This document shows positions 19,942-30,515 of a stretch of DNA of 64,000 nt, one piece after another; position 1 is the stretch's first letter, and every line of letters starts with the position of its first letter. The translations under genes and the position numbers were made by a program. The stretch is from Dendrolimus kikuchii (Eukaryota > Arthropoda > Insecta > Lepidoptera > Lasiocampidae), in assembly GCA_019925095.2 (NCBI GenBank), contig CM034413.1, forward strand, positions 1,307,001-1,371,000, given 5' to 3'. The notes beneath the pieces were generated by a model, which saw only the letters and a list, made by a program, of their open reading frames with translations, did no database searches and was not told the DNA's origin.

Positions 19942-20172
19942 TGTTTGATTGAACGCACCCGCTAATCTCAGGAAATACTGTTACTTAAAAAAATATTTTG
20001 ATCTGAGTTGAAAAATTCTATCAGTGTTGGATAGCCCATTTATCGAGGAAGAGTATAGGCTATATATCATCACGCTAAGACCAAGAGGAGCGGAGCACCA
20101 ATGAAGAATGTTTCAAAATCGGAGGGTTTTGAAAGCAAATTCCACGCCGACGACGTCGCGGGCACAGCTAGT
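19942..20172 (+). repeat. Helitron-like family E, with CTAGT end
   Basis: The best-preserved 3' end in the family: GACGACGTCGCGGGCACAGC followed by TAGT. It has an extra TTACTTAAAAAAATATT insertion near 19980. Confidence 0.6.
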
Positions 20173-20340
20173 AACTATAATATTTTTCTTTCCTTTTATT
20201 GTGTCTCTGTCTTATTAAATATGCTGTTTGCTACATCTCCATTAATTCTTCAAAAGTTATTCTGTAACATAATTCTGTATAAAACTTATAAAAAAAGAGC
20301 TTGAGATATAAATAGAATAAGAAATATAAAGAAAAACAAT

Positions 20341-20525
20341 TTTTAGCTAGACGTGTTGCTGGGGAGTTTCTTGTCGCTTCATCTCCTTAACAGCAATGAC
20401 ACGTTGCGAAGCGGTGTACATAGACTAGGAAGTAAAATTAAATTTTAACCTATATGTATGACCTTCAAAAAGTATTCACAAATGGAATTTATTTAAAAAA
20501 AAACCTTTTGAATTTGAGTTTGATA
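20341..20525 (+). repeat. LINE family L 3' tail
   Basis: AGCTAGACGTGTTGCTGGGG, GCGAAGCGGTGTACATAGAC and ATGTATGACCTTCAAAAAGT, ending near TTTTGAATTTGAGTTTGA. These are the last codons and 3' UTR of a Jockey-like LINE; compare 22894. Confidence 0.5.
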
Positions 20526-21173
20526 CTTTTTATCCCGATAAATAACCTCGTTTTCGGGCATAGATGAAAATAGCGATAAAGATGGCGCTGCGATTGCATC
20601 TTTTTTGGAAACTACTGAACGGTTATAAATGGAACTCGACATAAAGCTGGCTTATAACCCGAGTAATACCAAGCCATTATCATAAACAACATGTCATTCA
20701 TTGTATTACTTCAGGGAGTTTTTGGCGGGAACTGAAAGGACACGTTGTGCTGTGCAGTTTTAGTTTTCTAAAAATGTGTAAAATTACTCTAAAATGAACA
20801 ATAGTTGTAGGATATTGATAGTTTTTGAGTAGTAATTGTGTGTTTTGTGAGAAATGTGAACTGTATAGTCAAATGTGGCCTTTTGAGTTTTCACAAGAAC
20901 TCCGTTGAATGGCGTTAGTTGTAGCCTACAATACAACTGCGCGACTATTATACGAAGACTTAAACATCAGAATTGGCTGTATGGACTAGATGCCTTTGCC
21001 TGCCTTTGTGGCGAATACAACTACTACTACTACTACTTGTATTACTTCAAATCTGGTTGGCCTTGACTCGCCTCTGTGTTTTGCTTAGCAGTTTTGTAAT
21101 TTTTGTAATATATGGACTTAGTTTGTGTAAGTAGAATAAAGCTCTAGTGCATACTAAGTTTTTAAGATAAATA

Positions 21174-21176
<3 letters not shown>
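20526..21176. other. anonymous sequence
   Basis: Includes a short (CTA)n run at 21019 and no recognisable coding segment. Confidence 0.3.

Positions 21177-21177
<1 letters not shown>

Positions 21178-21209
<32 letters not shown>
21178..21209. repeat. (AT)n microsatellite
   Basis: About fifteen uninterrupted AT units. Confidence 0.9.
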
Positions 21210-21210
<1 letters not shown>

Positions 21211-21242
21211 TCATGAAATACATATATTTTTACTGGATAAAT

Positions 21243-21815
21243 AGTCTAATATATAAAATTCTCGTGTCACAGTTTTCGTTGCCATACTCCTCCGAAACGG
21301 CTTGACCGATTTTGATGAAATTTTTTGTGCTTATCCGGTATCTATGAGAATCGGCCAACATCTATTTTTCATCCCCCTAAATGTTAGGGGTAGTCCACCC
21401 CTAATTTTTTTTTTTTTTTTTAGACAAATTTTTTAATTTCTATTTTTTTATGATACAACATACAAAAATACATACAACCCTAAATTTTCACCCCTCTACG
21501 ATCAACCCCTATTTTTCATTGGTAATTATAAACTTTAATTTTTTGGCAAGATTTTTAATCTTATTTTGTTATGACTTAGAATTTAAAAAAATATATTACT
21601 CTTTTAGATTCACAATTAGAACCGGTAGGTGGCGCTGAGATCGGGTTCTGGAATTCTCCTAATCACCGGGAGCGATTTTGGTGATTTTGTTTTTGTGTGT
21701 TTGAGTGTGTACCCGGATGGTTTAGATTCGCAATTAGAACCGGTAGGTGGCTCTGGGATTGGGTTCTAGAATTTTATTTTTAAAGGCAGGACAACGTCTG
21801 CCGGGGCCGCTAGTA
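21243..21815 (+). repeat. chimeric Helitron-like element (family I 5', family G 3')
   Basis: It opens with TCTAATATATAAAATTCTCG and ACTCCTCCGAAACGGCTTGA, typical of one Helitron-like family. It closes with two ACCGGTAGGTGG blocks and GTCTGCCGGGGCCGCTAGT, the 3' end of family G. No TIRs. A protein was not recognised. Confidence 0.5.
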
Positions 21816-21829
21816 ATCATATAATATAG

Positions 21830-22890
21830 CATAAGTAATTGAATATAAGCAATTTAGGCATCATGGTTTGAGGAAAGGTTTTTCTTCTTGAGTAGGGTCT
21901 TATATACATACATTATATCACGCCTGTTTCCCATAGGCTGGCTAAGCAGAGATGATGGGTTTGCACTTGCTACGATCTTGACTTATCTCTTGCTTCATCT
22001 ACTTTAATTTATCTTTAGGGTTTCAAATGCCAGTAACGAAAGTATGTCAAAGAGAAAACTTTGCATAGAGAATTTTATAATAGCAAAGTCTTAAATGTGG
22101 TTAGGAACGAACCAACTTATCCGAGATATCGGACACTTCGATTCCAAGCAGACAGACAGAATCAATTTATTTTTTCCCATACGGGTCTTGAAATATTGCA
22201 ATCGGAAAAATCTCCTTTTCCTACAATTATCCTGCAGGTTTGTTCTTTACTTAGATTAAAAGTAACCTCTGTTGATCTTTGATCTATTATAAAATAGCTA
22301 AGTTTGTGTTATGGTATTATTTTCTGGTTCAAGAATATCACTTGTGTATATTAGGTACAAGACCGGACTTAATACACTACCTTGTGGTACTCTAGCCATT
22401 ATTACTGTTAAGATCGGAAAAGCAAAGATTTTTGCCCGGCCCCTGAACTAGCTATGCTAGCAAATCTAAGTACTGTTTTGGAATGAATTTCAAGATACGC
22501 TTATTAATTTTAAAATCCTGGAAAATTTATTAGTCAGAACAAATCGAATTCCAAAATAATAATTCCTACTTTAGCAAAGATAGATACATTCTAGGTAAGT
22601 TTTTAATCACCTATAATCGTACACCTGTCTGAACTGTTACATAACTTATATTCCCTTGACATTAGCCCATAGTCATTCGTATGCAGGGCTCGCGCCAAAG
22701 TGATATATTACAGAACCCCAATACGTGACTAGTACGTGCAGTAAGGGTGTAGGCAGAATTATAATAAATAGCTATGAGGCAACAGGAGGTACTAAGTATA
22801 CCATCTCTCAGAAATAGGTGAAATCCTACATGTTGGTGAAATAAGGATAGAGAGAATAGTGCTTAAGACAAATAAATGTGTTGATAAATA
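21830..22890. other. anonymous sequence
   Basis: About 1 kb. A 73-codon ORF at 22061-22282 has no motif. CACTACCTTGTGGTACTC near 22375 hints at old LINE reverse-transcriptase sequence but is too short to call. Confidence 0.3.
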
Positions 22891-22893
22891 TTT

Positions 22894-23058
22894 TTTAGCT
22901 AGACGTGCTGTTGGAAAGTTTCTTAAACAGCGATAACACATTTCCAACTGGTGTAAATAGAATAGGATGTAGATTTAAGTTTCAACTTATATATATGACC
23001 TTCAAGAAATGTGCTCCAGTGGAACTTATTTTCAATAAAAACCTTTGAGTTTGAATTT
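22894..23058 (+). repeat. LINE family L 3' tail
   Basis: TTTAGCTAGACGTGCTGTTGG, then TATATGACCTTCAAGAAATG and CAGTGGAACTTATTTTCAAT, ending in AAACCTTTGAGTTTGAATTT. It parallels 20341. Confidence 0.5.
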
Positions 23059-23087
23059 AAGTCCCAAGTAGTGACTCATATCATAAT

Positions 23088-23190
23088 ATCAGCCCATAAA
23101 AACTCCACTTCTGGGTTCGAACCACCCCGATTTATGGACAACTACAGGTAGGTAGGTACCTACGACGTTCGTCCAAGGCAGATTGGCGGG
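23088..23190 (-). repeat. SINE family D tail, diverged
   Basis: ATCAGCCCATAAAAACTCCA then CGTTCGTCCAAGGCAGATTGG match the D tail seen at 25478-25570. Confidence 0.4.
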
Positions 23191-23529
23191 GCCGCCAAGT
23201 CTGTAACTCAAATTGGCAGTCGAGTTGAATTGGAATCGTAACTTTTAACGGTTTTGATAGTCTGTAACGGTCTTTGTTCAATATTGAATCAATCTTGATT
23301 TGGCCGAGACTGATTTAGTGTGAATATTAGAGACTGCCAATATTTGACCATCTATTAGTCGAATGGATCTTGACTCGCACTGGCATGATTTTACTTGTGA
23401 AAAAACCCGGCCCGGTTCGATACTGTTACATATTAATCTAGTAACTATGCTGTTAAGAAAATAAAAAACAACATGTATGGTAGAGTCTATGTTTGTCTAT
23501 GTCAAGTATATTGCTGTTTCCATGGTTTT

Positions 23530-23850
23530 TTTATTTTTTTTATTGCAGGAGATCAGCAGACAGGCAGACGGCCCACTTGATGGAAAGCGGTTACCATCAC
23601 CTATGGACATTTGCAACACCAAAGTTGCTACAAATGCGCTGCTGCTCTCTTAAGGGAGACTGGAACCTGGTCACTAATGCCGAAACAAAACTCAAGGTTG
23701 TTATGGCGACATACTTTAGACCAGAGGTAGTAGCCATTTAATCGGGCAAATGCCCTACCACCTGGCTGTGGGTTATTAAGTCGCCTCTTACGACAAGCCG
23801 CCCGGCCGCAGGAAATTGTATTCATTCTCCGTTCCTGCACGGTACAAAAA
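23530..23850 (-). repeat. family B SINE-like repeat, full length
   Basis: Tail TTTTTATTGCAGGAGATCAG at the left, 5' end CGTTCCTGCACGG at the right. Small differences (ACCAGAGGTAGTAGCC) disrupt the central hairpin slightly. Confidence 0.75.
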
Positions 23851-23946
23851 TGTGTTGATAAAGATTTTCCGAATCATCTTATAAACTGTTAAATATACCT
23901 CTGCGGCTCTACAACCCAAAAGATACATCAAATCTCGATCTGCACG

Positions 23947-24045
23947 TTTCTTCGCAATATTTTTACCGTCAGCACGTGGTGATTGCGACCAAAAGCGTAT
24001 CTCATGTCAGAAAACTGGTTGTGGTGCATATTGTTCGGCCAGGCG
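23947..24045 (-). repeat. SINE family D body fragment
   Basis: TTACCGTCAGCACGTGGTGA, CATGTCAGAAAACTG and GGTGCATATTGTTCGGCCAG parallel the D body at 25610-25700. Confidence 0.45.
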
Positions 24046-24078
24046 ATGGTCCACTATAAACGCTGTAGGCTTAATACT

Positions 24079-24419
24079 GTCAATTAATGTGTCAAACAAA
24101 TCTATAATCATACAAAGTGCACGAGAGTAATTGACGCGCGTTTAGACATTACCAGATTGACCATCGGTATAACATAAATCCGACGCCAGAAGCGGCCTCC
24201 AACGTCGACTGACATTAGACACTGCTTTCAGCATCTGTGACAGACTTGGCCTAAATACTAAAGCCGTGGTCTGTTGATCGGAATCAACCAACGCTGGACG
24301 CTGCTTTCGGCTTTGTATTAACCTCATACCGATGGTCACTTTGAAAATGTCTAAACTTGCGTCAGGTTTTCCCGCGCACTCTTTATAATTGGAGAGATTT
24401 GTTTGACACATTAACTGAC
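24079..24419. mobile_element. MITE family M, long inverted ends
   Basis: The left end GTCAATTAATGTGTCAAACA is inverted at the right (TGTTTGACACATTAACTGAC). Inverted similarity continues inward through the CCATCGGTAT block for more than 90 bp. The internal part matches 4160-4290. The 89-codon ORF across it is not protein-like. Confidence 0.55.
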
Positions 24420-24429
24420 GTCAAATTGT

Positions 24430-25090
24430 GTCATATTTACGCTGCTCAAAAATAACAACGAGTAGCGTATGTAGACCGCGTCAGGCCTTTCAAAGGGACT
24501 TATAGTACAGTGTCATAATAAATAATCCTCAGTTGCGTACAGCATTACGCCGTACGTAGCCTATGGTAATTGTAGCAGGTCGCCGTCTAAGTTACCATGG
24601 CTTTTATGAAGTTCGTAAATATATAATAACTATATTTTGGTCATAATAACCACCATAACAGTCCAATCAGCCTCATAGCGTTGTTAAGATACCTAAAATA
24701 ACCTCGGCACACAAAATGTCACCCCAGGGATGCAATGTATAAACGAATATGGAATGTATCTCCATGTAATAGGGCTGAATATTCTTTGGAGGTGGTTCCT
24801 AGAAGAAATCTTGGAGTGGTCATAATATGAAATTGCAGTGTATGAATAGCTAAAAATGTTGGAAGGAACAGAGTAAAACCTCAGCTTCAGATCAATACAT
24901 TTGTATGTCATACAACCATTTTAAATATCTGTGAAGTGAAAAAATCACTCTGTATAAATGGTATGTAAATAAATTAAATATAAAATTTTCAAATTGGAAA
25001 AATACTCAAAGGGGTTTAGGGGCCCATTTTGATGAGAACCATTGCATGAAACAGGAGTAGCATTAGATTTTTGGAAAAGCAATAATTACC
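24430..25090. other. anonymous sequence
   Basis: Short GC-rich patch near 24460-24560, otherwise nothing recognisable. Confidence 0.35.
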
Positions 25091-25098
25091 TTAGATCC

Positions 25099-25367
25099 AT
25101 CCGTGCAGGAACGGAGAAAGAATACAACTTCCTGCGGCCGGGCGGCCTGTCGTAAGAGGCGACAAAAGAACCCACAGCCAGATGGTAGGGCATTTGCCCG
25201 ACTGGTTGGCTACCACCCCTGGTCTAAAGTATGTCGCCATAACAAACTTGGGTTGTGTTGCGGCATTAGTGGCCAGGTTCCAGTCTCCCTTAAGAGAGCA
25301 GCAGCGCATTTGTAGCACCTTTATTGGGTGCAAATGTCCATAGGCGATGGTAACCGATTTCCATCAA
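25099..25367 (+). repeat. family B copy, 3' truncated
   Basis: Full 5' end (CCGTGCAGGAACGGAG) and body, but it ends at TTTCCATCAAG without the GCAATAAAA tail. Confidence 0.75.
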
Positions 25368-25477
25368 GAATTTTAAAAACACGTACTATAGGCTAGTCAA
25401 CAAGTTCAAAAACGTGTTAACTCTCTTTAAAGCTCCCAAACATATGAGCGATAGCTCATTCGATTCGGAATATATAT

Positions 25478-25768
25478 CAGCCCATAAATGTCCCACTGCT
25501 GGGCTCGGACCTCCCATTATAGGGTGAACGGACGTATACCCGCCATGCTTGTCCAAGGCGGCTTGGCAGGTTTGACACATCAGTTATCTCGATGTGCAGG
25601 TTGCATCACGATGTTTTGCCTTCACCGTTATTAGCACGTGGTAATTGTAAGAATACGCACATTAGATCAGAAAACTGACTAAGTGGTGCATGCGTTCCGG
25701 CCAGGATCGAACCCGCGCCCTCTGAGTTCGGGACGCGTGCGCTAGCCATTACGCTACCACGACTCGTA
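25478..25768 (-). repeat. SINE family D, full length
   Basis: Tail CAGCCCATAAATGTCCCACTG, then the GGCTTGGCAGGTTTGACACA body. The tRNA-like head on the minus strand carries GGGTTCGATCCTGG and GTAATGGCTAGCGC. Confidence 0.7.
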
Positions 25769-25918
25769 TTCAGAATGACGTCTAGAAAAATCTATCTCGA
25801 GGATGATGTATTAGCACATGAAAAATTGCAATTGTTATTAACAAATTAAGATGAAAAAAAAACGGCATTTCGTTTTTTGTTAATAACTCAAAAACCATTA
25901 ATATATATATTTTTATAA

Positions 25919-26230
25919 AAAAAATATTGCAGGAGTTCAGCAGACAGGCAGACGGCCCACTTGATGGAAAGCGGTTACCATAGCCTATGGACATTTGCAA
26001 CACCAAAGCTGCTACAAATGCGCTGCTGCTCTCTTAAGGGAGACTGGAACCTGGTCACTAATGCCGGAACACAACTCACGTTTGTTATGGCGACATACTT
26101 TAGACCAGGGGTGGTAGCCATCCAGTCGGGCAAATTCTCTACCACCTGGCTGTGGGATATTTTGTCGCCTCTTACGAAAGTCCGCCCGGCCGCAGGAAAT
26201 TGTATTCTTTCTCCGTTCCTGCACGGATAA
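25919..26230 (-). repeat. family B SINE-like repeat, full length
   Basis: It runs from ATTGCAGGAGTTCAGCAG to CGTTCCTGCACGGATAAAA. The hairpin arm is changed at CAAATTCTCTACCACC. Confidence 0.75.
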
Positions 26231-26452
26231 AATTTTGGATTTAAGAAATTTTGAAAAAATTTCCTTAAGAGGAGGAAATTTCCGATGAAAAAGTCCCGAT
26301 TTCTTAATTCTACTTCCACTATTTATAAATTTAATTCAACGCTGAAAATAGGTCATTTTGGTCAGGTTGTGAACTTGTTGACTGGCCTACTATGTTATCA
26401 CATCATCCCATATAACTTGTAAATATACACTTTTGTAAAGGTATGTCAAGCG

Positions 26453-26597
26453 AAGAACAGACGAGCGTGCATGACAAGAACTATGAATGTCAAAGAAGCA
26501 AGTGAGGTGTGTAAGAATAAGCCTGAATGGCGCTCTGTTGTTCGTGCCTACCCGCAAGGGAACTGGTGTGAAGTTATGTATGTATGTATGTCAAGCG
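26453..26597 (+). mobile_element. RTE-like LINE family A, shortest 3' end with TSD
   Basis: Only the last ~130 bp (AAGAACAGACGAGCG to the ATGT tail). TATGTCAAGCG stands at 26442-26452 and again at 26587-26597, an 11-bp target-site duplication. The pre-insertion sequence resembles 28745-28815. Confidence 0.75.
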
Positions 26598-26712
26598 TTA
26601 CAAAAATGGACAGTTTGATATAATAAAATATTTGTTTGCAGTTCACACGTAGTAGACTTGAAACTAGCACGTTTCACTAACCTATTTACTGGCAGAATTT
26701 TCCAATTTATAT

Positions 26713-26960
26713 TGTACTAGCTGTACTCGCGACGTCGTTCGCATGAAATTTGTTTTCAAAACCCCCCCGATTTTGAAACATTCTTCATTGGTGCTCCGCT
26801 CCTATTGGTCTTAGCGTGATGATATATAGCCTATAGCCTTCCTCGATAAAGGGGCTACCCAACACTGAAAGAATTTTTCAAATCAGACCAGTGGTTCCTG
26901 TGATTAGCGCGTTCAATCAATCAATCAACCAAACAAACTCTTCAGCTTTATATATTAGTA
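26713..26960 (-). repeat. Helitron-like family E, full length
   Basis: ACTAGCTGTACTCGCGACG at the left, a T-rich block, the TTGGTCTTAGCGTGATG core, and TTCAGCTTTATATATTAGTA at the right. Confidence 0.6.
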
Positions 26961-27340
26961 TAAAATTATATACGTCTTTATTCTTTGGTATTTTGACCCT
27001 TATTCGTAATCATTCAAGCTAAATTACAATTTAAATTACTAGCATAAAGTTGAAAATTCAATGCACTATTACGCACGATTTCCTTTGCTCTACGTACAGA
27101 AGAATAGCCTTAAGTATATATAGAAAGAGCTAAAATTCATTTGAAATCTTTTAAGTTTTATTTAAAGTGAAAATTAATACCAATTGACAGAGACAAATGT
27201 GTTTTATTTCTCTCTCTATTTATTGTCGCTTTTTTCATTTCATCGAGTTTCAAACCACAACGAATCTAAAGAAGTTTCACTTCAATAATGGACTTATAAG
27301 ATATCAGAATATTGTATAATATAATAGTAAAACATAAGAA
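26961..27340. other. anonymous AT-rich sequence
   Basis: Nothing recognisable. Confidence 0.4.
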
Positions 27341-27590
27341 CATATTCTTGGCACAGAACCACTTGTAGATTAATCTCGACACACGTGTCTGAATTGTGCT
27401 AACAATAATTGCCTTCAAATCGTCCGCTGTACAATGCCGTATCGATGATCGTGATGGCTGCTCCCAAAATTGCTCTGCGATGCTGACACCGCTGCTATGA
27501 CGCGCATACCAATTAAGATAGACGTGTGTTGCTAGATAGTAGATACATTTTGTATTACGTATTTGAAATGGGGAATTTTATTTTATAACC
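27341..27590 (-). repeat. 250-bp duplicated segment, copy 1
   Basis: It matches 29358-29600 over most of its length (e.g. GAATTGTGCTAACAATAATTG, CGCGCATACCAATTA). On the minus strand both copies read through ADDLKAIIVSTIQTRV and NWYARHS.GVSIAEQF in one frame. This may be an old coding fragment of a retroelement or a diverged host exon. Confidence 0.5.
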
Positions 27591-27648
27591 ACTATTTGTC
27601 GGCGAATTTGTGTACGTTATTTAATACGGTAGTTGACACACATCAAAA

Positions 27649-27907
27649 TTGGACCTACTTATGCAAAATGGAACCAACCCACATACCGACAGTTTTGAGA
27701 AAAAGCCGTTTTTATTAAAATTTTGCGTACAAAAAAATATGTCTATATTTTGGAAAAAACATTTAGAATATTGTATATTATATTTTGTCCTCAGCTCGTT
27801 ATGATTTCTATTGAGTCGATAGAAGGTGCATTTTGAAACTCTTCTGCATCCTTAACCCAATTTTGGCATGTTTGTGGATTGGTTCTGTTTTGCATAAGTA
27901 GGTCCAA
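27649..27907. mobile_element. MITE family Q, complete
   Basis: 259 bp with inverted ends TTGGACCTACTTATGCAAAA (about 35 bp, a few mismatches). No ORF. A second copy, split by an insertion, is at 14856-15540. Confidence 0.65.
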
Positions 27908-28740
27908 TTAATGTATACGATATAACGAACAATACATAAAGGAGTCTCGGCGCCAATTTTGATAAAAACTAAAGGGGTAAAATTCGATTTTTGAGAAATC
28001 AGTTACCCTAGTCAGGTATTTATTTAATTTTGAATAACACATACTATGTTGAAGTGTGTGCTATGATATTATATTTGTGATGTAAGGCTCTTGAATAAAT
28101 ATAACTTCACTCTTAAACTGACTTTTTTATTTTCACTTTTGTAAGTATCTTTTTGTACAAAATGGTCTCTCTTAACTGAATTCAAAAACCGTGTCTCTTT
28201 CTACATTTTTGAATTCCCACCAATGAGAGCGAGTTTTATATACATCTCTCATTGGTTAGTCGTATCTTTACGTCCTGGCTAACATAGGCATATAGGCATT
28301 GAATAACAATAACAAAAGTAGATCATTATGTAATTGATAAATTAAATTTAATTAAATAAATAAGAAAATTGAAATAGATATTTATATATAATTTATTTTA
28401 TGATTAGAAATTATGATTTAAACATGAATGGAAAACATAGCGTAGATCAAAAGAATGTTGTTGCTATATTTTTCATAAGGTACCACTTGTCAAACGTCAA
28501 AAGTCAAATGCCAAAGATTGACCTTGAACTTGACCTACTTTTGTTTATGAATATGAATTACATTAAAATACAAGTTTTATTTATAATACGAAAGTTTCTG
28601 ATAGAAATAAAAATGAAATTCCATAAATGTATAAACAAATAATTGAGTTGGAAAACCGAGCGTGTGGTAACCAGGATCGTGGTATATTTTAAACAAATAT
28701 AAAACTACAACTAAACGTGGTAAGTGCATCCACTACAATG
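27908..28740. other. anonymous AT-rich sequence
   Basis: An 80-codon ORF at 28400-28642 is low complexity (Lys/Ile/Asn rich) and has no motif. Confidence 0.35.
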
Positions 28741-28869
28741 TTATTACATCAACCCATAGTGTAACTTGTAAGGATAGATTTTTGTCAAGCAATGTCAAGC
28801 GTTACAATTATGAACAATAAGTGATAAAAATAATTAACACTAGGATATAACAATAATGGATAATAAATA

Positions 28870-28936
28870 ATAATAAAACTACGTTTTAACGGTTTTAAGC
28901 GCGGTAATTTTATTTGATTTTGGTTTTTCCGACGAC
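28870..28936 (+). repeat. family R left arm
   Basis: AATAAAACTACGTTTTAACG, GGTTTTAAGCGCGGTAAT, then TTTTTCCGACG. Uninterrupted across the TTAA used by the piggyBac-like insertion elsewhere. Confidence 0.5.
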
Positions 28937-29147
28937 TATAATATACAAAGAGCGACAGTCAGTCGGACGGAGAGCAAAAAATACTATATATCGAGGGCTT
29001 CATAACATATAGGCGTATAAGCAATAATTCAGTTTTTTTTGTTCTTTACTAAAAACTATGCATATTACAATCTAAAAAGTCTTATCAGTATGCAAGTGTA
29101 CCTTAAAAGAAGGGTATTCCAATAATGGATAGTTATGATTAATGAAT

Positions 29148-29326
29148 AACGTACTAGCAGAAGGTGATGTCAGGAGCCTTAAGAACAGACGAGCTTGCAT
29201 GACAAGAGTTATGAATGTCAAAGAGGCAAGTGAGGTGTGTAAGAATAAGCCTAAATGGCACTCTGTTGTTCGTGCCTACCCCGCAAGGGAACTGGCGTGA
29301 AGTTATGTATGTATGTATGTATGTAA
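29148..29326 (+). mobile_element. RTE-like LINE family A, short 3' end
   Basis: Starts at CGTACTAGCAGAAGGTGATG and ends in four ATGT units. It shares subfamily changes with the copy at 13009 (GAGCTTGCATG, AATGGCACTCTG). Confidence 0.75.
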
Positions 29327-29357
29327 TAACGTAGAGTGAGTTGCTAGAACCGACTGT

Positions 29358-29600
29358 AGGACATATTCTTGGTAAAAAACCACTTGTAGATTCACCTCGG
29401 CACACGTGTCTGAATTGTGCTAACAATAATTGCCTTTAAATCGTCCGCTGTATAATGCCGTATCAACGATCGCGATGCCTGCTCCCGAAATTGCTCTGCG
29501 ATGCTGACACCGCAGCTATGACGCGCATACCAATTAGGATAGACGTGTATTGCTAAATTATAGGTATTTGAAATGGGGAATGTTATTTTAAAACTACTAA
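29358..29600 (-). repeat. 250-bp duplicated segment, copy 2
   Basis: Second copy of 27341-27590. The minus-strand frame REQASRSLIRHYTADDLKAI is open over about 70 codons. Confidence 0.5.
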
Positions 29601-29894
29601 TTATACCATTTACTATAATATACAAAGAGCGACAGACAGTAGGACGAAGAGAAAAAAGTACTATATATAAACTAGTAATGAAGTTGAAAATTCTTGATTT
29701 ACGTGACCGACTTCTTATTTATGCGGTTATCCATCTGAACCTGAAGATGGAGTTCTTGACAGAGATAGCACAAAACACGCAGAAGCCCATGAAAAGAGGC
29801 TTCATCATCATGTGAATGTTGAACCATCCAACTGCTAGACACCACAACCCAAGTGCGAAGATTCAAAAGAACTAAATTAGAATTAGTGTAGTGT

Positions 29895-30005
29895 ACGTCA
29901 AAGAGGCAAGTGAGGTGTGTAAGAATAAGCCTAAATGGCACTTTGTTGTTCGTGCCTACCCCGCAAGGGAACTGGCGTGAAGTTATGTATGTATGTATGT
30001 ATGTA
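29895..30005 (+). mobile_element. RTE-like LINE family A, shortest 3' end
   Basis: GTCAAAGAGGCAAGTGAGG to the ATGT tail, about 110 bp. The AAAGAGGCAAG change places it with the 13009/29148 subfamily. Confidence 0.7.
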
Positions 30006-30075
30006 TTATAATAATATATAGTGCAAAATAAAAACAGTATATAAGTGCTGTTTTGGATTATATACATACATACAT

Positions 30076-30310
30076 GACTGCCTCTGTGGTTGAGCGGGCT
30101 AAGCCTTTGCCGGCGTACCTCACTGCAACGCAGAGGTTCCGGGTTCGATTCCTGGTATAGTAAATTTCGGAAACGTATTTTCTCCGTTATTTACTATGGT
30201 CTGGGTGTCTGGGATCGGCCCCAGAGTAGTCCGTTGTATATTACCCATAACACAAGCGTAACTTGCTTAATTTGGAGATATACAATGTGTGTGTTTGTCT
30301 GCCGATTATA
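30076..30310 (+). repeat. tRNA-derived SINE (second family), full length
   Basis: A-box TGGTTGAGCGGGCTAAGCC, B box GGGTTCGATTCCTGG, a body with TCTGGGATCGGCCCCAGAG, and a tail of TATACAATGTGTGTGTTTG. Nearly identical to 56619-56862, so amplification was recent. Confidence 0.75.
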
Positions 30311-30515
30311 CATAGCTTCACGCTAGTTCCCTTGCGGGGTAGGCACGAGACAACAGAGCGCCATTCAGGCTTGTTCTTACACACCTCACTCGCTTCTTTG
30401 ACATTCATATCTCTTGTCATGCACGCTCATCTGTTCTTAAGGCTCCTGACATCACCTTTTGCTAGTACACGATCAATTTGATCATGGAAGGTGTGTCGTG
30501 GCCTTCCACGACTTT
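30311..30515 (-). mobile_element. RTE-like LINE family A, 3' end
   Basis: CATAGCTTCACGCTAGTTCC through CACGACTTTTTGG. It abuts the SINE that ends at 30310. Extra base in GGCACGAGACAACAG breaks the ORF. Confidence 0.7.

Noticed and set aside
24142..24411. 89-codon ORF as a gene
   Set aside because: It spans a MITE with long inverted ends; no protein motif.
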